A stretch of DNA of 64,000 nucleotides, from contig NZ_JACHMS010000001.1 in NCBI RefSeq assembly GCF_014205055.1, forward strand, positions 6,076,001 through 6,140,000, written 5' to 3'. The notes under the pieces are model-generated. The model had not been told where the DNA came from and did no database searches. It saw only the letters and a list, made by a program, of their open reading frames with translations. Origin of the DNA: Streptomyces luteogriseus. Lineage in GTDB: Bacteria > Actinomycetota > Actinomycetes > Streptomycetales > Streptomycetaceae. The position numbers and the translations under genes were made by a program. Numbering within the stretch: position 1 is the first letter of the stretch; each line of letters starts with the position of its first letter. Below are positions 25,212 to 32,843 of the stretch, in pieces.

Positions 25212-25985
25212 TCAGTTCGCTGTTCGCACCGTCACTTTGCCGTCGCCGGTGTGGGCGGACACCACGTGGGCGCTGGTTTCGTCGCGGGGCACGGACACAT
25301 CGACGCCGCCGTCACCGGTCTCGGTGGTCACGCGGTAGGTGGCCCGGGGCACCGCGATGGTCACGGAGCCGTCGCCGCTGCGGGACTCGACGCGGTCCGG
25401 TACGACGCCGAGTTCGAGACGGACGGAGCCGTCGCCGGTGTGGGTGCGGACGTCGCGGGAGGAGACGTCCGCCCGGATGGAACCGTCGCCGGTGCGCAGG
25501 TCCAGGGGGCCGGTGCTGTCGGTGACGCGGACGGAGCCGTCGCCCGTGCGGATGCCGAGGGAGTCCCGGAAGCCCCGGGCGCGGACGCTGCCGTCGCCGT
25601 CCTCGACCTTCACGGTGATGCCGCGGGGCACCTCGATGCGGTGCCTGGCCGAGCAGTCGGCGACGATGCCGGAGCACTTCAGACGCAGCTTCAGGCGGTC
25701 GTCCCGCATGGCCCAGGTGACCTCGGGTTCGTTGCCGACGACGACCGACCCCTTGAACCAGCGGGTCACCTCGACCTTGCCCGCGGGGTTGTCGCCGGCG
25801 GCGACGATCTCCAGCGCGGAGTCGTCGGAGTCGACGGTGAGGGTGCGGCCCTGGAGGCCGAAGGACCGGTGGTCGGGGTCCGTGTCGTCCCCGGCGGACG
25901 CGCCGCAGGCGCTGAGCCCGGCGACGAGCACCGCGACGGCACCGACGAGGGCGAAGGTGCGGGCGGTGGCGGTGCGTGTGGTCAT
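25212..25985 (-). CDS. DUF4097-type beta-helical lipoprotein
   Basis: 257 residues. The N-terminal signal ends in the lipobox LSAC (Cys27), so the mature protein should be lipid-anchored outside the membrane. From about residue 120 a roughly 20-residue unit recurs: EDGDGSVRA, RTGDGSVRV, RTGDGSIRA, HTGDGSVRL, RSGDGSVTI, ETGDGGVDV, HTGDGKVTV. This periodicity is the hallmark of DUF4097/DUF4098 adhesin-like single-stranded beta-helices. The function in this family is unknown; roles in envelope stress sensing are suggested for relatives. Start ATG 25985 has GGGGGAG 6-7 nt upstream. The coiled-coil gene follows. Confidence 0.9.
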   Translation of the reverse strand: MTTRTATARTFALVGAVAVLVAGLSACGASAGDDTDPDHRSFGLQGRTLTVDSDDSALEIVAAGDNPAGKVEVTRWFKGSVVVGNEPEVTWAMRDDRLKLRLKCSGIVADCSARHRIEVPRGITVKVEDGDGSVRARGFRDSLGIRTGDGSVRVTDSTGPLDLRTGDGSIRADVSSRDVRTHTGDGSVRLELGVVPDRVESRSGDGSVTIAVPRATYRVTTETGDGGVDVSVPRDETSAHVVSAHTGDGKVTVRTAN

Positions 25986-26197
25986 GACGATCTCCCCCTG
26001 GACGGACGACGGGCGCTCTGGGGCGCTCTACGACCGTATGGATCCGGGGCCCGCAGGGGGATCCGGGCCACTCCCGGATGAGAGGTGGGGTTAACCCCAG
26101 CCGCGGCCCCGCCACGGCCCCGTGAAACGGGTTTGCGGGACCGTGCCCCGGGCCATGTAGGCTGTCGACTCGTCCTGGGCGTACGGCCCGGGATCCG

Positions 26198-26272
<75 letters not shown>

Positions 26273-26283
26273 CACCGATCCAT

Positions 26284-26327
26284 ACGGCGGAGGCCCTCCA
26301 GGGATGTTCCTGGAGGGCCTCCGCCGT
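26284..26327. terminator. Strong hairpin terminator of the tRNA-Val gene and of the convergent gene
   Basis: Perfect 19-bp arms at 26284-26302 and 26309-26327 (core GGAGGCCCTCCAGG / CCTGGAGGGCCTCC) with loop GATGTT. It sits 11 nt after the tRNA and 19 nt beyond the end of the minus-strand gene at 26347, so it can serve both strands. Confidence 0.92.
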
Positions 26328-26346
26328 CGGTGCCCGCGGGCTGGGA

Positions 26347-26898
26347 TCAGTAGTTCGCGTTGGCGAGGAGCTCCCCGTCCTTGTCGTACACCGTGACGAG
26401 GCCGTTCTTCGACTCGTAGCAGGAGGTGAACGCGGAGGCGATCAGTTTGCCCTCGCCCTGGTGGGGGCCCATCAGGCCGCCGCTGAAGTCGGTGAAGACC
26501 TCCGCCGCGTCGAGGATGTCGTTGCGCTTGTCCGCGCCGGTCACCTTCGTGACGTGTCCGACCGCGGCCTTCTCCGTCGCCGTGCCGTTCTTGGCGACGC
26601 AGTCCCTGAACTGCTCGGCCTGGGGCTTCTCCTCGGCCGCCCCGGCCTTCTCGGCGCTGTCGCCCCCGGGCTTGCCGTCGGCGGCGACGGCCTTGTCCTT
26701 GTTGGAGGTGTCGCCGCTGTCGTCGCCTCCGCCACCCGTGGCGACGGCTGCGATGACGAAGAGGGCGAGGACGCCCGCGCAGCCGAGGCCCGCGATCTTG
26801 CCCACGCCGCGCTTCTTGGGCGGCTGGGGTGCCGGGGCGCCGTAACCGGGCTGCGGCGGGTGGGGCTGGGTCGGCTGCTGCGGGTACTGCTGGCTCAT
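26347..26898 (-). CDS. Membrane-anchored protein with proline-rich cytosolic tail, unknown function
   Basis: 183 residues. An N-terminal Pro/Gln-rich tail (QQYPQQPTQPHPPQPGYGA) precedes a basic KKRG and one transmembrane segment (IAGLGCAGVLALFVIAAVA). A Gly/Asp/Lys low-complexity linker follows, then an external domain of about 90 residues (EQFRDCVAKNGTATEKAAVGHVTKV, DAAEVFTDFSGGLMG, LIASAFTSCYESKNGLVTVYDKDGELLANANY) with two cysteines likely disulphide-bonded. This layout is common in Streptomyces envelope proteins with no assigned function. Start ATG 26898 has GAGGGAG 4-5 nt upstream. Its terminator is shared with the tRNA. Confidence 0.85.
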   Translation of the reverse strand: MSQQYPQQPTQPHPPQPGYGAPAPQPPKKRGVGKIAGLGCAGVLALFVIAAVATGGGGDDSGDTSNKDKAVAADGKPGGDSAEKAGAAEEKPQAEQFRDCVAKNGTATEKAAVGHVTKVTGADKRNDILDAAEVFTDFSGGLMGPHQGEGKLIASAFTSCYESKNGLVTVYDKDGELLANANY

Positions 26899-27076
26899 GG
26901 GTCTCCCTCGGGATCACTCGTGTCGTGCGTACGACCTGCCGGGGGAGCCGCGTGGTTGTAGAAGCCTGGACGAGTTCACCTGATGGGGGTACGGCCGGTC
27001 GCACATCCGGCGGCGACCCGTACGCGCGTGCACCCCGGGTCGATGCCGGAGCCGGGCCGTTCTCTACGATGAGCGG

Positions 27077-27505
27077 GTGGACAGCCCCGGGCAGCGTACT
27101 CAGCGAACCGTCGTGCGGCGGTGGCATGTGCTGTGTGTGCTGGGGCTGTTGGTGGGGCTGCTGGGGATGCACGGGCTGGCGCCCGGTGGTGGTCTGCCCC
27201 GGCAGGGCCATGGGGAGCAGGCGCACGCAGCGCAGGCGGCCGTGGAGCGGACCCATGGGTCCGCGGCCCATGAGCCCGAGACCCACGTCGTGCACTGCGG
27301 GCACTGCGGTGACGGGCATGTCCAGCACGCCGATGCGACCTGTGCGTCGGGGGCCGTGGCCGGGGGGCCGCTGGTGCCGCCGCTCGTTCCCGACCCGGTC
27401 CCCGTGGGCGAGGGGGAGAGCGCCGTTCGGGCGTATGCCGTCGTGAATACGGAGGGTGCCCGGGCCCCGCCTTCCCTCTCCGAGCTTCAGCTTCTGCGGA
27501 TCTAG
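27077..27505 (+). CDS. DUF6153 family secreted or membrane protein, His/Cys-rich
   Basis: 142 residues. One hydrophobic segment (WHVLCVLGLLVGLLGMHGLAP) is followed by a His/Cys-rich stretch (AAHEPETHVVHCGHCGDGHVQHADATC) and a Pro-rich tail. The order and spacing match DUF6153 proteins, which in Streptomyces commonly precede a DUF305 gene, as here (27601). The His/Cys cluster is suggestive of metal binding, perhaps copper, but this is inference. The GTG at 27077 is chosen for the membrane segment. An ATG at 27068 is in a different frame. Confidence 0.8.
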   Translation: MDSPGQRTQRTVVRRWHVLCVLGLLVGLLGMHGLAPGGGLPRQGHGEQAHAAQAAVERTHGSAAHEPETHVVHCGHCGDGHVQHADATCASGAVAGGPLVPPLVPDPVPVGEGESAVRAYAVVNTEGARAPPSLSELQLLRI

Positions 27506-27600
27506 ACACCACGCGTCACGCCGGCCGGTGCCGACCGGCGGCGGTGTGGCGCCCCCTCGTGTCCGGGATTGCCAGTCCTCGCAGAAGCAGGAGTTCACAC

Positions 27601-28269
27601 ATGAGCAGCAGCATTCGTACCCTGGCGCGCCGCGCCGCCCTGGTGGCGGCCACGGGCGCCGCGGCCCTCGTCCTCGCCGCGTGCGGCGGTGACGGTGCCG
27701 ACCGGCCCGCGGGCGGTGCCGGGCACGGCGACGCCGGCAGCCACGCCCCCGCCGGAAGCCCGTCGCCCGCCGGCGCCCACAACCCCCAGGACGTGGCCTT
27801 CGCGCAGGGCATGATCCCGCACCACCGGCAGGCGCTGGAGATGGCGCGGCTGGCCGCGGACCGGGCCTCCTCCGGGACGGTCAAGGACCTCGCGAGGCGG
27901 ATCGAGAAGGCGCAGGACCCGGAGATCCGGACCATGAGCGGTTGGCTGAAGACCTGGGGCGAGAAGGTCCCGGAGGGGACCGGAGCCGGCGGCATGGACC
28001 ACTCCGCGTCGGGTCACTCCGGCATGCCCGGCATGATGGGCGGCGAGGACATGGCCGCGCTGGAGAAGCTGACGGGCAAGGCGTTCGACGTCCAGTTCCT
28101 GACCATGATGGTCGAGCACCACGAGGGGGCCGTGGAGATGGCCGGGACCGAGCAGAAAAAGGGCCGTCACACCGCCGCCAAGGCCATGGCCGACGACATC
28201 GTCACCGCCCAGAACGCCGAGATCAGCGAGATGAACAAGCTCCTCGGCAAGAGCGAGAGCAAGAGCTGA
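27601..28269 (+). CDS. DUF305 family lipoprotein
   Basis: 222 residues. The signal peptide ends with lipobox LAAC, giving an external lipoprotein. After a flexible Gly/His/Pro linker, the ferritin-like DUF305 domain contains two His pairs: QGMIPHHRQALEMA and TMMVEHHEGAVEMA, separated by a Met-rich segment (GMDHSASGHSGMPGMMGGEDM). The paired histidines and methionines suggest transition-metal (copper-type) binding, as inferred for other DUF305 proteins near copper genes. ATG 27601 has GGAG 7-8 nt upstream. Its partner DUF6153 gene ends 95 bp before. A bidirectional hairpin follows. Confidence 0.92.
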   Translation: MSSSIRTLARRAALVAATGAAALVLAACGGDGADRPAGGAGHGDAGSHAPAGSPSPAGAHNPQDVAFAQGMIPHHRQALEMARLAADRASSGTVKDLARRIEKAQDPEIRTMSGWLKTWGEKVPEGTGAGGMDHSASGHSGMPGMMGGEDMAALEKLTGKAFDVQFLTMMVEHHEGAVEMAGTEQKKGRHTAAKAMADDIVTAQNAEISEMNKLLGKSESKS

Positions 28270-28284
28270 CCTGACGGCCGGGCG

Positions 28285-28638
28285 TCACGGGGTTCCGTCG
28301 GTCTTCTCCGGCGGAACCCCGTGCGCGTGCTTCAGCTGCGAGCGGGCCGCCACTCGGTCGGAGCCTGCGAGCTCGGACCAGTAGCGGTGCGTGCTCACGA
28401 ACACCGCGAGCTCGTGCTCGCGCTGCCGGAGCTTCTCCACCTCGGCCTGTTCGTCGGCGGTCCAGCCGGGGGAGGCGGGGCGTTCCACCTTGCGCCAGCC
28501 GTTGTCGTCGCTGAAGCCGTCCAGCGGCACCACCGACCAGGGCAGCCGCTTCAGCAGGGCCGACAGCTCGGCCCGGACCTGATGGAGTTCCTCCTGACCG
28601 GCCAGGAGGTCACTCGGAAAGTCATAGGTCGTAGCCAC
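28285..28638 (-). CDS. Conserved actinobacterial protein of unknown function
   Basis: 117 residues from a GTG start (VATTYDFPSDLLAGQEELHQVRAEL). It is mainly helical, with LHQVRAELSALLKRLPWSVVPLDGF, an AEVEKLRQREHELAVFVSTHRYW helix and AARSQLKHAHGVPPEK. There are no membrane segments or known catalytic motifs. Codon-position GC bias and an isolated open frame support it as real. I recall similar 110-120 residue proteins in Streptomyces but no family name. Its last residues are encoded by one arm of the terminator hairpin at 28286-28323. Confidence 0.75.
   Translation of the reverse strand: MATTYDFPSDLLAGQEELHQVRAELSALLKRLPWSVVPLDGFSDDNGWRKVERPASPGWTADEQAEVEKLRQREHELAVFVSTHRYWSELAGSDRVAARSQLKHAHGVPPEKTDGTP
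28286..28323. terminator. Bidirectional hairpin terminator, overlapping a gene end
   Basis: CACGGGGTTCCG (28286-28297) and CGGAACCCCGTG (28312-28323) are perfect 12-bp arms, with further imperfect pairing towards the loop. It lies 17 nt after the DUF305 stop and within the final codons of the minus-strand gene. Confidence 0.8.
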
Positions 28639-28689
28639 GCCCCAATGATACGCCTGTTCGAATTTGGCAGGCGAGTTCCTTCCTGGGGT

Positions 28690-29586
28690 TCAGGCGAACG
28701 GGTGTACCTCGTCCACGACCCGGGCCGCCACCGGGGCCGGGATCCCGTGCCGTTCGGCCGCGCGGAGCAACGCCCCGCCGATGGCGTCCAGTTCGAGCGG
28801 CCGGCCGGCCTCGGCGTCGCGCTGCATCGAGGACTTCGTCGCCGGCGGGAAGGCGTCGTAGCGGGCGAGGGCCCCGGCCGGGTCCGCCGGGCCGCCGCAC
28901 GCCCGGCTGATGGCGGCCGTCTCCTCCACCAGGGCGGTCAGCTCGTCGCGGTGGTGGGTGCGGACGTCACCGAGAGGGAGGCCGTAGCGCGTGGTCAGCA
29001 GGGCGAACGGCGCCAGGAACGACATCTTCGCCCACAGGGCCGCCGTCTCGTCCTCCAGGACGCGGGTGGCCGGACCGGCCGCGGCGAAGGCTCCGGCGAG
29101 GGCGTCGAGGAGGGTCCGGGGCACGTCCGTGCCGGTCAGGTCGATCTCCGCGAAGGGGCTGCCGTGTTCGATGACGCCCGGCGCGACCCGGGTGGACTCG
29201 ACGCGGATCACGGCGGGGGCCACCCGGTCGGGCCGGTAGCGGGCGCGCAGGGCGGCCGGATGCTCGACGCCGTTCAGGAACGGCACGAGGAGCCCATCGG
29301 ACAGCACCGGGGCGGGAACGCGCGCCAGGGCGGCGTCGAGGGCGGTGTGCTTCACGGTGATCAGGCACGCGTCGACCGGTTCGCGCAGCTCGGTGTCGGC
29401 CTCGACGCGGGCGGTGAAGTCGCCGAAGCGGGCGCTGCGGACCTGGATGCCGTCGGTGCGCAGGGCCTCGGCGGTCTTCTCGCCGGACAGGCAGATCACG
29501 CGATGGCCGGCGCGTGAGAGCAGGGCGGCGAGCAGGCCGCCCACGCCGCCGGGGCCCAGGACGGCCACGCCGAGTTCGTTCGCCAC
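28690..29586 (-). CDS. 2-dehydropantoate 2-reductase (ketopantoate reductase) family enzyme
   Basis: 298 residues. The Rossmann fold begins at the start of the protein, ELGVAVLGPGGVGGLLAALL (GxGxxG), followed by CLITVKHTALDAAL with the family's Lys and by VPFLNGVEHPAAL carrying the conserved Asn of ApbA/PanE. The C-domain has LWAKMSFLAPFALLTTRYGLPLG and SSMQRDAEAGRPLELDAIGGALLR with the catalytic-region Lys/Glu-type residues. It reduces a 2-keto acid with NADPH; pantothenate synthesis is possible, but many family members act elsewhere. GTG 29586 is chosen since GAGGAA lies 6 nt upstream and the Rossmann strand begins there. Confidence 0.9.
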   Translation of the reverse strand: MANELGVAVLGPGGVGGLLAALLSRAGHRVICLSGEKTAEALRTDGIQVRSARFGDFTARVEADTELREPVDACLITVKHTALDAALARVPAPVLSDGLLVPFLNGVEHPAALRARYRPDRVAPAVIRVESTRVAPGVIEHGSPFAEIDLTGTDVPRTLLDALAGAFAAAGPATRVLEDETAALWAKMSFLAPFALLTTRYGLPLGDVRTHHRDELTALVEETAAISRACGGPADPAGALARYDAFPPATKSSMQRDAEAGRPLELDAIGGALLRAAERHGIPAPVAARVVDEVHPFA

Positions 29587-29687
29587 GAGGAGTTCCTCTC
29601 GTCGGTCGGCCCCGGGATGGTGGCCGCCTCGGACGATCATGGCAGGCATCGCTGTCGTACGAGGGCCGGACGGGTGAGACTGGGGGC

Positions 29688-29918
29688 ATGTGCCGGAGTA
29701 TCAAGACGCTGCGCCCGCCCGCGATGCCCGAAGAGGCGACCGAGGCCGACGTGCGCGCTGCCGCCCTGCAGTACGTGCGGAAGGTGTCGGGCTTCCGCGC
29801 CCCCGCCGCTCACAACCAGGAGGTGTTCGACCGCGCCGTGGAGGCCGTCGCGCAGGCCACGGCCGAGTTGCTGGACGGTCTGGAGGTCCGCGGGGCCGGG
29901 GCGCGGAAGGCGAGCTGA
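29688..29918 (+). CDS. DUF2277 family small protein
   Basis: 76 residues. The sequence MCRSIKTLRPPAMPEEATEADVRAAALQYVRKVSGFRAP, then NQEVFDRAVEAVAQATAELLDGL, matches the DUF2277 family throughout, including the starting MCRSIKTLRPP, so the start at 29688 is secure. Members are helical, cytosolic and uncharacterised. It is divergent from the ketopantoate-reductase-like gene with 101 bp between starts, and may be its functional neighbour, though no evidence links them. Confidence 0.9.
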   Translation: MCRSIKTLRPPAMPEEATEADVRAAALQYVRKVSGFRAPAAHNQEVFDRAVEAVAQATAELLDGLEVRGAGARKAS

Positions 29919-30010
29919 GGGGGCGGACACCCCCGGGGGCGCCCCTGGACATCCCCGACACCCCCACCTCAGACATCCCAGGGCTGGTCAGATGGCCCCG
30001 GGGGCCGGCC

Positions 30011-31372
30011 TCAGACCGCCAGTTCGGGCTGCGGTTCGGGCCTCGGGGCGGGTGCGGGCTCCGCCTCCCACAGCCTGGTGGTCCGCCGGTAGCCGTAGAC
30101 CACCGAGGCCATGGCCAGCAGGAGGAGGGGGCCGGATATCCACGGGTACGCGGCCATCTCCAGCGGCACGAAGCGGTAGGACGCCAGCAGCACCGCGAAG
30201 ACGACCGTCCCGTAGCCGATGAGCCGGAGACCTGCCCGGTCCCAGCCGCGGTCGTACGTGCGCAGCCCTGCCTCGACCGTGTACGCGAACACCACACCGG
30301 CGATGAGGTCCACGCCGTAGTGCCAGCCGAATCCCAGTGTGGCGGCGAGGGTCGCCACCAGCCAGAACGTGCCGGCGTAACGCAGGGCGCGCGGCCCCTT
30401 GCGGGAGTGGATGAAGATCGTGGTCGCCCAGGCCGTGTGCAGGCTGGGCATGCAGTTGCGCGGGGTGATCTCGTCGAACGGCATCGCGTACGGGGTGATG
30501 ACCGGCGGCAGGGTGTCCGGCCACAGGTTGGCCGCCGCCCAGTGCCCGCCCTCGGGGCCGTAGGCGAACATCGGCCCGACCACGGGGTAGATCATGTAGA
30601 AGGCCGGTCCGAGCAGGCCGATCAGCAGGAAGGTGCGCACCAGGTGGTGGCGCGGGAAGCGCCGCTCGGCCGCCACGTTGCGCAGCTGGTACAGCGCCAC
30701 GCAGACCGCTGCCACGGCGAGCTGCGCGTACACGTAGTCGAGGGCGTGCTCGCCGACCGGGCCGCTCGCCCGCAGGAGCCGGCCCGCCAGCCACGACGGG
30801 TTGCCCAGCGCGTGATCGGCCATGGCGACGTACGGGTCGAGGGTGAGCGGGCGGGTCTTCGAGGTGATCAGCAGCCAGGTGTCACCGGTCTTGCGGCCGG
30901 TCACCAGCAGCAGGCCGAGCCCTACGCCCTTCAGCATCAGGACGCGCTCGGGGCCGGTGCGCCGGGTGAGGGCGATGACCGCGAGGCCGAGGATCACCCA
31001 CAGCGCGCCGTTGCCGAACGGGTGGCCCTCGTCGGGATAGGTGCCGGTCGCCCACCGCACCAGCAGGAAGGCGAGGTCGATGCCCATCGCGGTGCCCAGG
31101 GCGATGAGCCGTTGCCGCCAGGTGAGCACCACCATCGTCAGCGCCAGGCTCGCGTACAGCAGGAACCCGGACTTCGGCGCGTGGATCACCTCGCGGGCCT
31201 GTGCGGTGATCGGCCCCTGGAAGCCGAAGTGGTGCGCGGTGATCTGGAGCGCGACGAGGAATCCGAGAGTGATCACGCCTGCCGCGACCCACAGCAGCCC
31301 CCGGGGGTGCCGCCTCGCGGCGAGCGCGATCCGTCTCGTCGGGGAGTCCTTCCGCGACGCCGTGGTGGTCAT
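30011..31372 (-). CDS. PAP2 / inositol-phosphoceramide-synthase-like membrane phosphatase
   Basis: 453 residues with many hydrophobic segments. The C-terminal half has the PAP2 phosphatase signature: FDEITPRNCMPSLHTAWATT (C2 motif, PSLH) and FGWHYGVDLIAGVVFAY (C3 motif, H-x3-D), with a shortened first motif upstream. It probably hydrolyses or transfers phosphate or phosphoalcohol on a lipid at the outer membrane face. The N-terminal half (LWVAAGVITLGFLVALQITA onwards) is extra membrane sequence. It lies 50 bp downstream of a DedA gene on the same strand, as lipid phosphatases and DedA proteins often do. A second PAP2 domain occurs in the fusion at 50744. Confidence 0.88.
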   Translation of the reverse strand: MTTTASRKDSPTRRIALAARRHPRGLLWVAAGVITLGFLVALQITAHHFGFQGPITAQAREVIHAPKSGFLLYASLALTMVVLTWRQRLIALGTAMGIDLAFLLVRWATGTYPDEGHPFGNGALWVILGLAVIALTRRTGPERVLMLKGVGLGLLLVTGRKTGDTWLLITSKTRPLTLDPYVAMADHALGNPSWLAGRLLRASGPVGEHALDYVYAQLAVAAVCVALYQLRNVAAERRFPRHHLVRTFLLIGLLGPAFYMIYPVVGPMFAYGPEGGHWAAANLWPDTLPPVITPYAMPFDEITPRNCMPSLHTAWATTIFIHSRKGPRALRYAGTFWLVATLAATLGFGWHYGVDLIAGVVFAYTVEAGLRTYDRGWDRAGLRLIGYGTVVFAVLLASYRFVPLEMAAYPWISGPLLLLAMASVVYGYRRTTRLWEAEPAPAPRPEPQPELAV

Positions 31373-31422
31373 GTCCCCCGCTTCCAGGTCCGGGTGATCG
31401 TGGTGGTGGGCCGGAGCCCGTG

Positions 31423-32100
31423 CTACGACGTCCGCGGCTCGCGCCGCATCAAGAACGCCGCCCCCGCCCCCGCGCCGAACAGCGCCCCCACCGACACCGC
31501 CGCCGCCAGCCAGCTCGCGCCCAGCCAGTGGGCGCCGAACCAGCCGAGGGCGACGCTGTACACGGCCCAGGTGAAGCCGGCCAGGGCCGACCAGGGCAGG
31601 AAGTCGCGGGCGCGACGGTGGGCGGCGCCCGCGCCGAGGGAGACCACCGAGCGGCCGGCGGGTGCGAAACGGGCGAGGACGACGAGGGCGCCGCCGCCCT
31701 GGGCGAGGGCCGCGCCGAGCCGTTCCTGTGCGGTGGTCAGGCGCCGGGAACGGGAGATCACCCGGTCCAGACGGGCCCCGCCGCGCCAGGCGAGGCGGTA
31801 GGCGACCAGGTCGCCCAGGACGGAGGCGGTGGCCGCGCAGAGGGTCAGGGCGAGGATGTCGGGCACGTCGGTCGCCGTGCCCGCTGCCGCCGCCGTGGCC
31901 GCCGTGATCACCAGGACGCCGCTGGGCAGCACCGGCAGGAACACGTCGAGCAGGACGGACAAGGCCACCACCGCGTAGATCCATGGGCTGCCGATCGGCA
32001 GCCCCACTTGCTCCAGCACCGCAACTCCCCGTGGCTCCCCCGTGGGCCAGACCGTGCCGCGGTGGCGCGGGGGAGCGGCAGGAGTGGCCATGACAGCCAT
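31423..32100 (-). CDS. DedA/VTT family membrane protein
   Basis: 225 residues. VTT-domain features are present: a reentrant segment with DVFLPVLPSGVLVITAATAAA, a central GDLVAYRLAWRGG, and the conserved VLARFAPAGRSVVSLGAGAAHRR matching the family's F-x-R-F-x-P-x-x-R motif. Several helices follow. Such proteins help flip lipid carriers or phospholipids. It is the second DedA-type gene in the window, the other being at 17644, but with different sequence. It precedes the PAP2 gene on the same strand. ATG 32100 (MAVMATPAAPP) is taken as the start, although ATG 32091 is possible. Confidence 0.88.
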   Translation of the reverse strand: MAVMATPAAPPRHRGTVWPTGEPRGVAVLEQVGLPIGSPWIYAVVALSVLLDVFLPVLPSGVLVITAATAAAAGTATDVPDILALTLCAATASVLGDLVAYRLAWRGGARLDRVISRSRRLTTAQERLGAALAQGGGALVVLARFAPAGRSVVSLGAGAAHRRARDFLPWSALAGFTWAVYSVALGWFGAHWLGASWLAAAVSVGALFGAGAGAAFLMRREPRTS

Positions 32101-32250
32101 AGAGCGTACGCCTGGGGTGTGACGGGCGGTTCACGGGGGGCTCATACGTTCGGTGTGGACTGTTCACCTCGTCGCGGCTCGTCCGGCTTTGTCGGTATAT
32201 GGGCGAGCGTCGCCGTCGACGCCCTGATCGAGGGCCCGTACGGACGGAAC

Positions 32251-32277
32251 GGCGCCTCCCCCCGAGGGGAAGGCGCC
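32251..32277 (-). terminator. Hairpin terminator of the DoxX gene
   Basis: GGCGCCTCCCC (32251-32261) pairs with GGGGAAGGCGCC (32266-32277), apart from one extra A. It lies about 27 nt beyond the DoxX stop on the minus strand. Confidence 0.7.
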
Positions 32278-32303
32278 GCTGGGCGTTCGACGGGCCAGGC
32301 AGC

Positions 32304-32756
32304 TCAGGCCGCCACCGGCGTCTGGTCCGCGGAGCGCCGGTCTTGGGTCGAGGTGCGCTTGGCCAGCAGCCGGTCCAGGCCGAACGCGCCGGAGCCCGTG
32401 AAGATCAGCAGGAACATGGCCCAGCAGTACATCGCCGCACCTTCGCCGCTGTTCTCGATCGGCCACAGGCCCTGGGGCTGGTGGACCTTGAAGTACGCGT
32501 ACGCCATCGCCCCGGAGGAGATGAACGCCGCTATGCGGGTGCCGAGACCCAGGAGCACCAGGATGCCGCCGACGAGTTCGATGACGGCCGCGTACCAGTT
32601 CGGCCAGGCGCCGGTCGAGGCGGTGCCGCCCTTTCCGTCCACGCCGCCGAGGACGCCGAAGAGGGCGACGGCGCCGTGGCAGGCGAACAGCAGGCCGACG
32701 ACGATCCGGAACAGGCCGAGCGCGTACGGCTGGGCGCCGTTGAGGCGAGCGGTCAT
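32304..32756 (-). CDS. DoxX family membrane protein
   Basis: 150 residues with four hydrophobic helices: ALGLFRIVVGLLFACHGAVALFG, WYAAVIELVGGILVLLGLGTR, IAAFISSGAMAYAYF and AAMYCWAMFLLIFTGSGAFGLDRL. The first has the R-x-x-x-G-x-x-F pattern and the last the GPG-like GSGAFGLD, both typical of DoxX. Family members act in membrane redox complexes (for example with SodA and SseA in mycobacteria), but this one has no such neighbours. ATG 32756 is preceded by AAGGAG at 12 nt. The promoter region at 32830 contains a TTAGG-n4-CCTAA palindrome. Confidence 0.92.
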   Translation of the reverse strand: MTARLNGAQPYALGLFRIVVGLLFACHGAVALFGVLGGVDGKGGTASTGAWPNWYAAVIELVGGILVLLGLGTRIAAFISSGAMAYAYFKVHQPQGLWPIENSGEGAAMYCWAMFLLIFTGSGAFGLDRLLAKRTSTQDRRSADQTPVAA

Positions 32757-32829
32757 GTGGGGGGTCACTCCTTCGGTTGGCCGGCCCTGGGGAGGCCGGT
32801 CGGGGACGGATACCGCGGAGTAGCCCACG

Positions 32830-32843
32830 TTAGGTGCGCCTAA
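32830..32843 (-). promoter_or_regulatory. Palindrome TTAGGTGCGCCTAA within a candidate DoxX promoter
   Basis: On the minus strand a -35 like TTGCAA and a -10 like TAACGT are separated by 18 bp, and the TTAGG-n4-CCTAA dyad lies between them, the position of a repressor operator. It resembles part of the actinobacterial iron box (TTAGG...CCTAA) but is 14 rather than 19 bp long, so an IdeR/DmdR role is uncertain. Confidence 0.4.

Noticed and set aside
32830..32843. Canonical 19-bp iron box
   Set aside because: Only a 14-bp TTAGG-n4-CCTAA dyad is present; the third repeat of the full box is missing. Kept only as a generic operator candidate.
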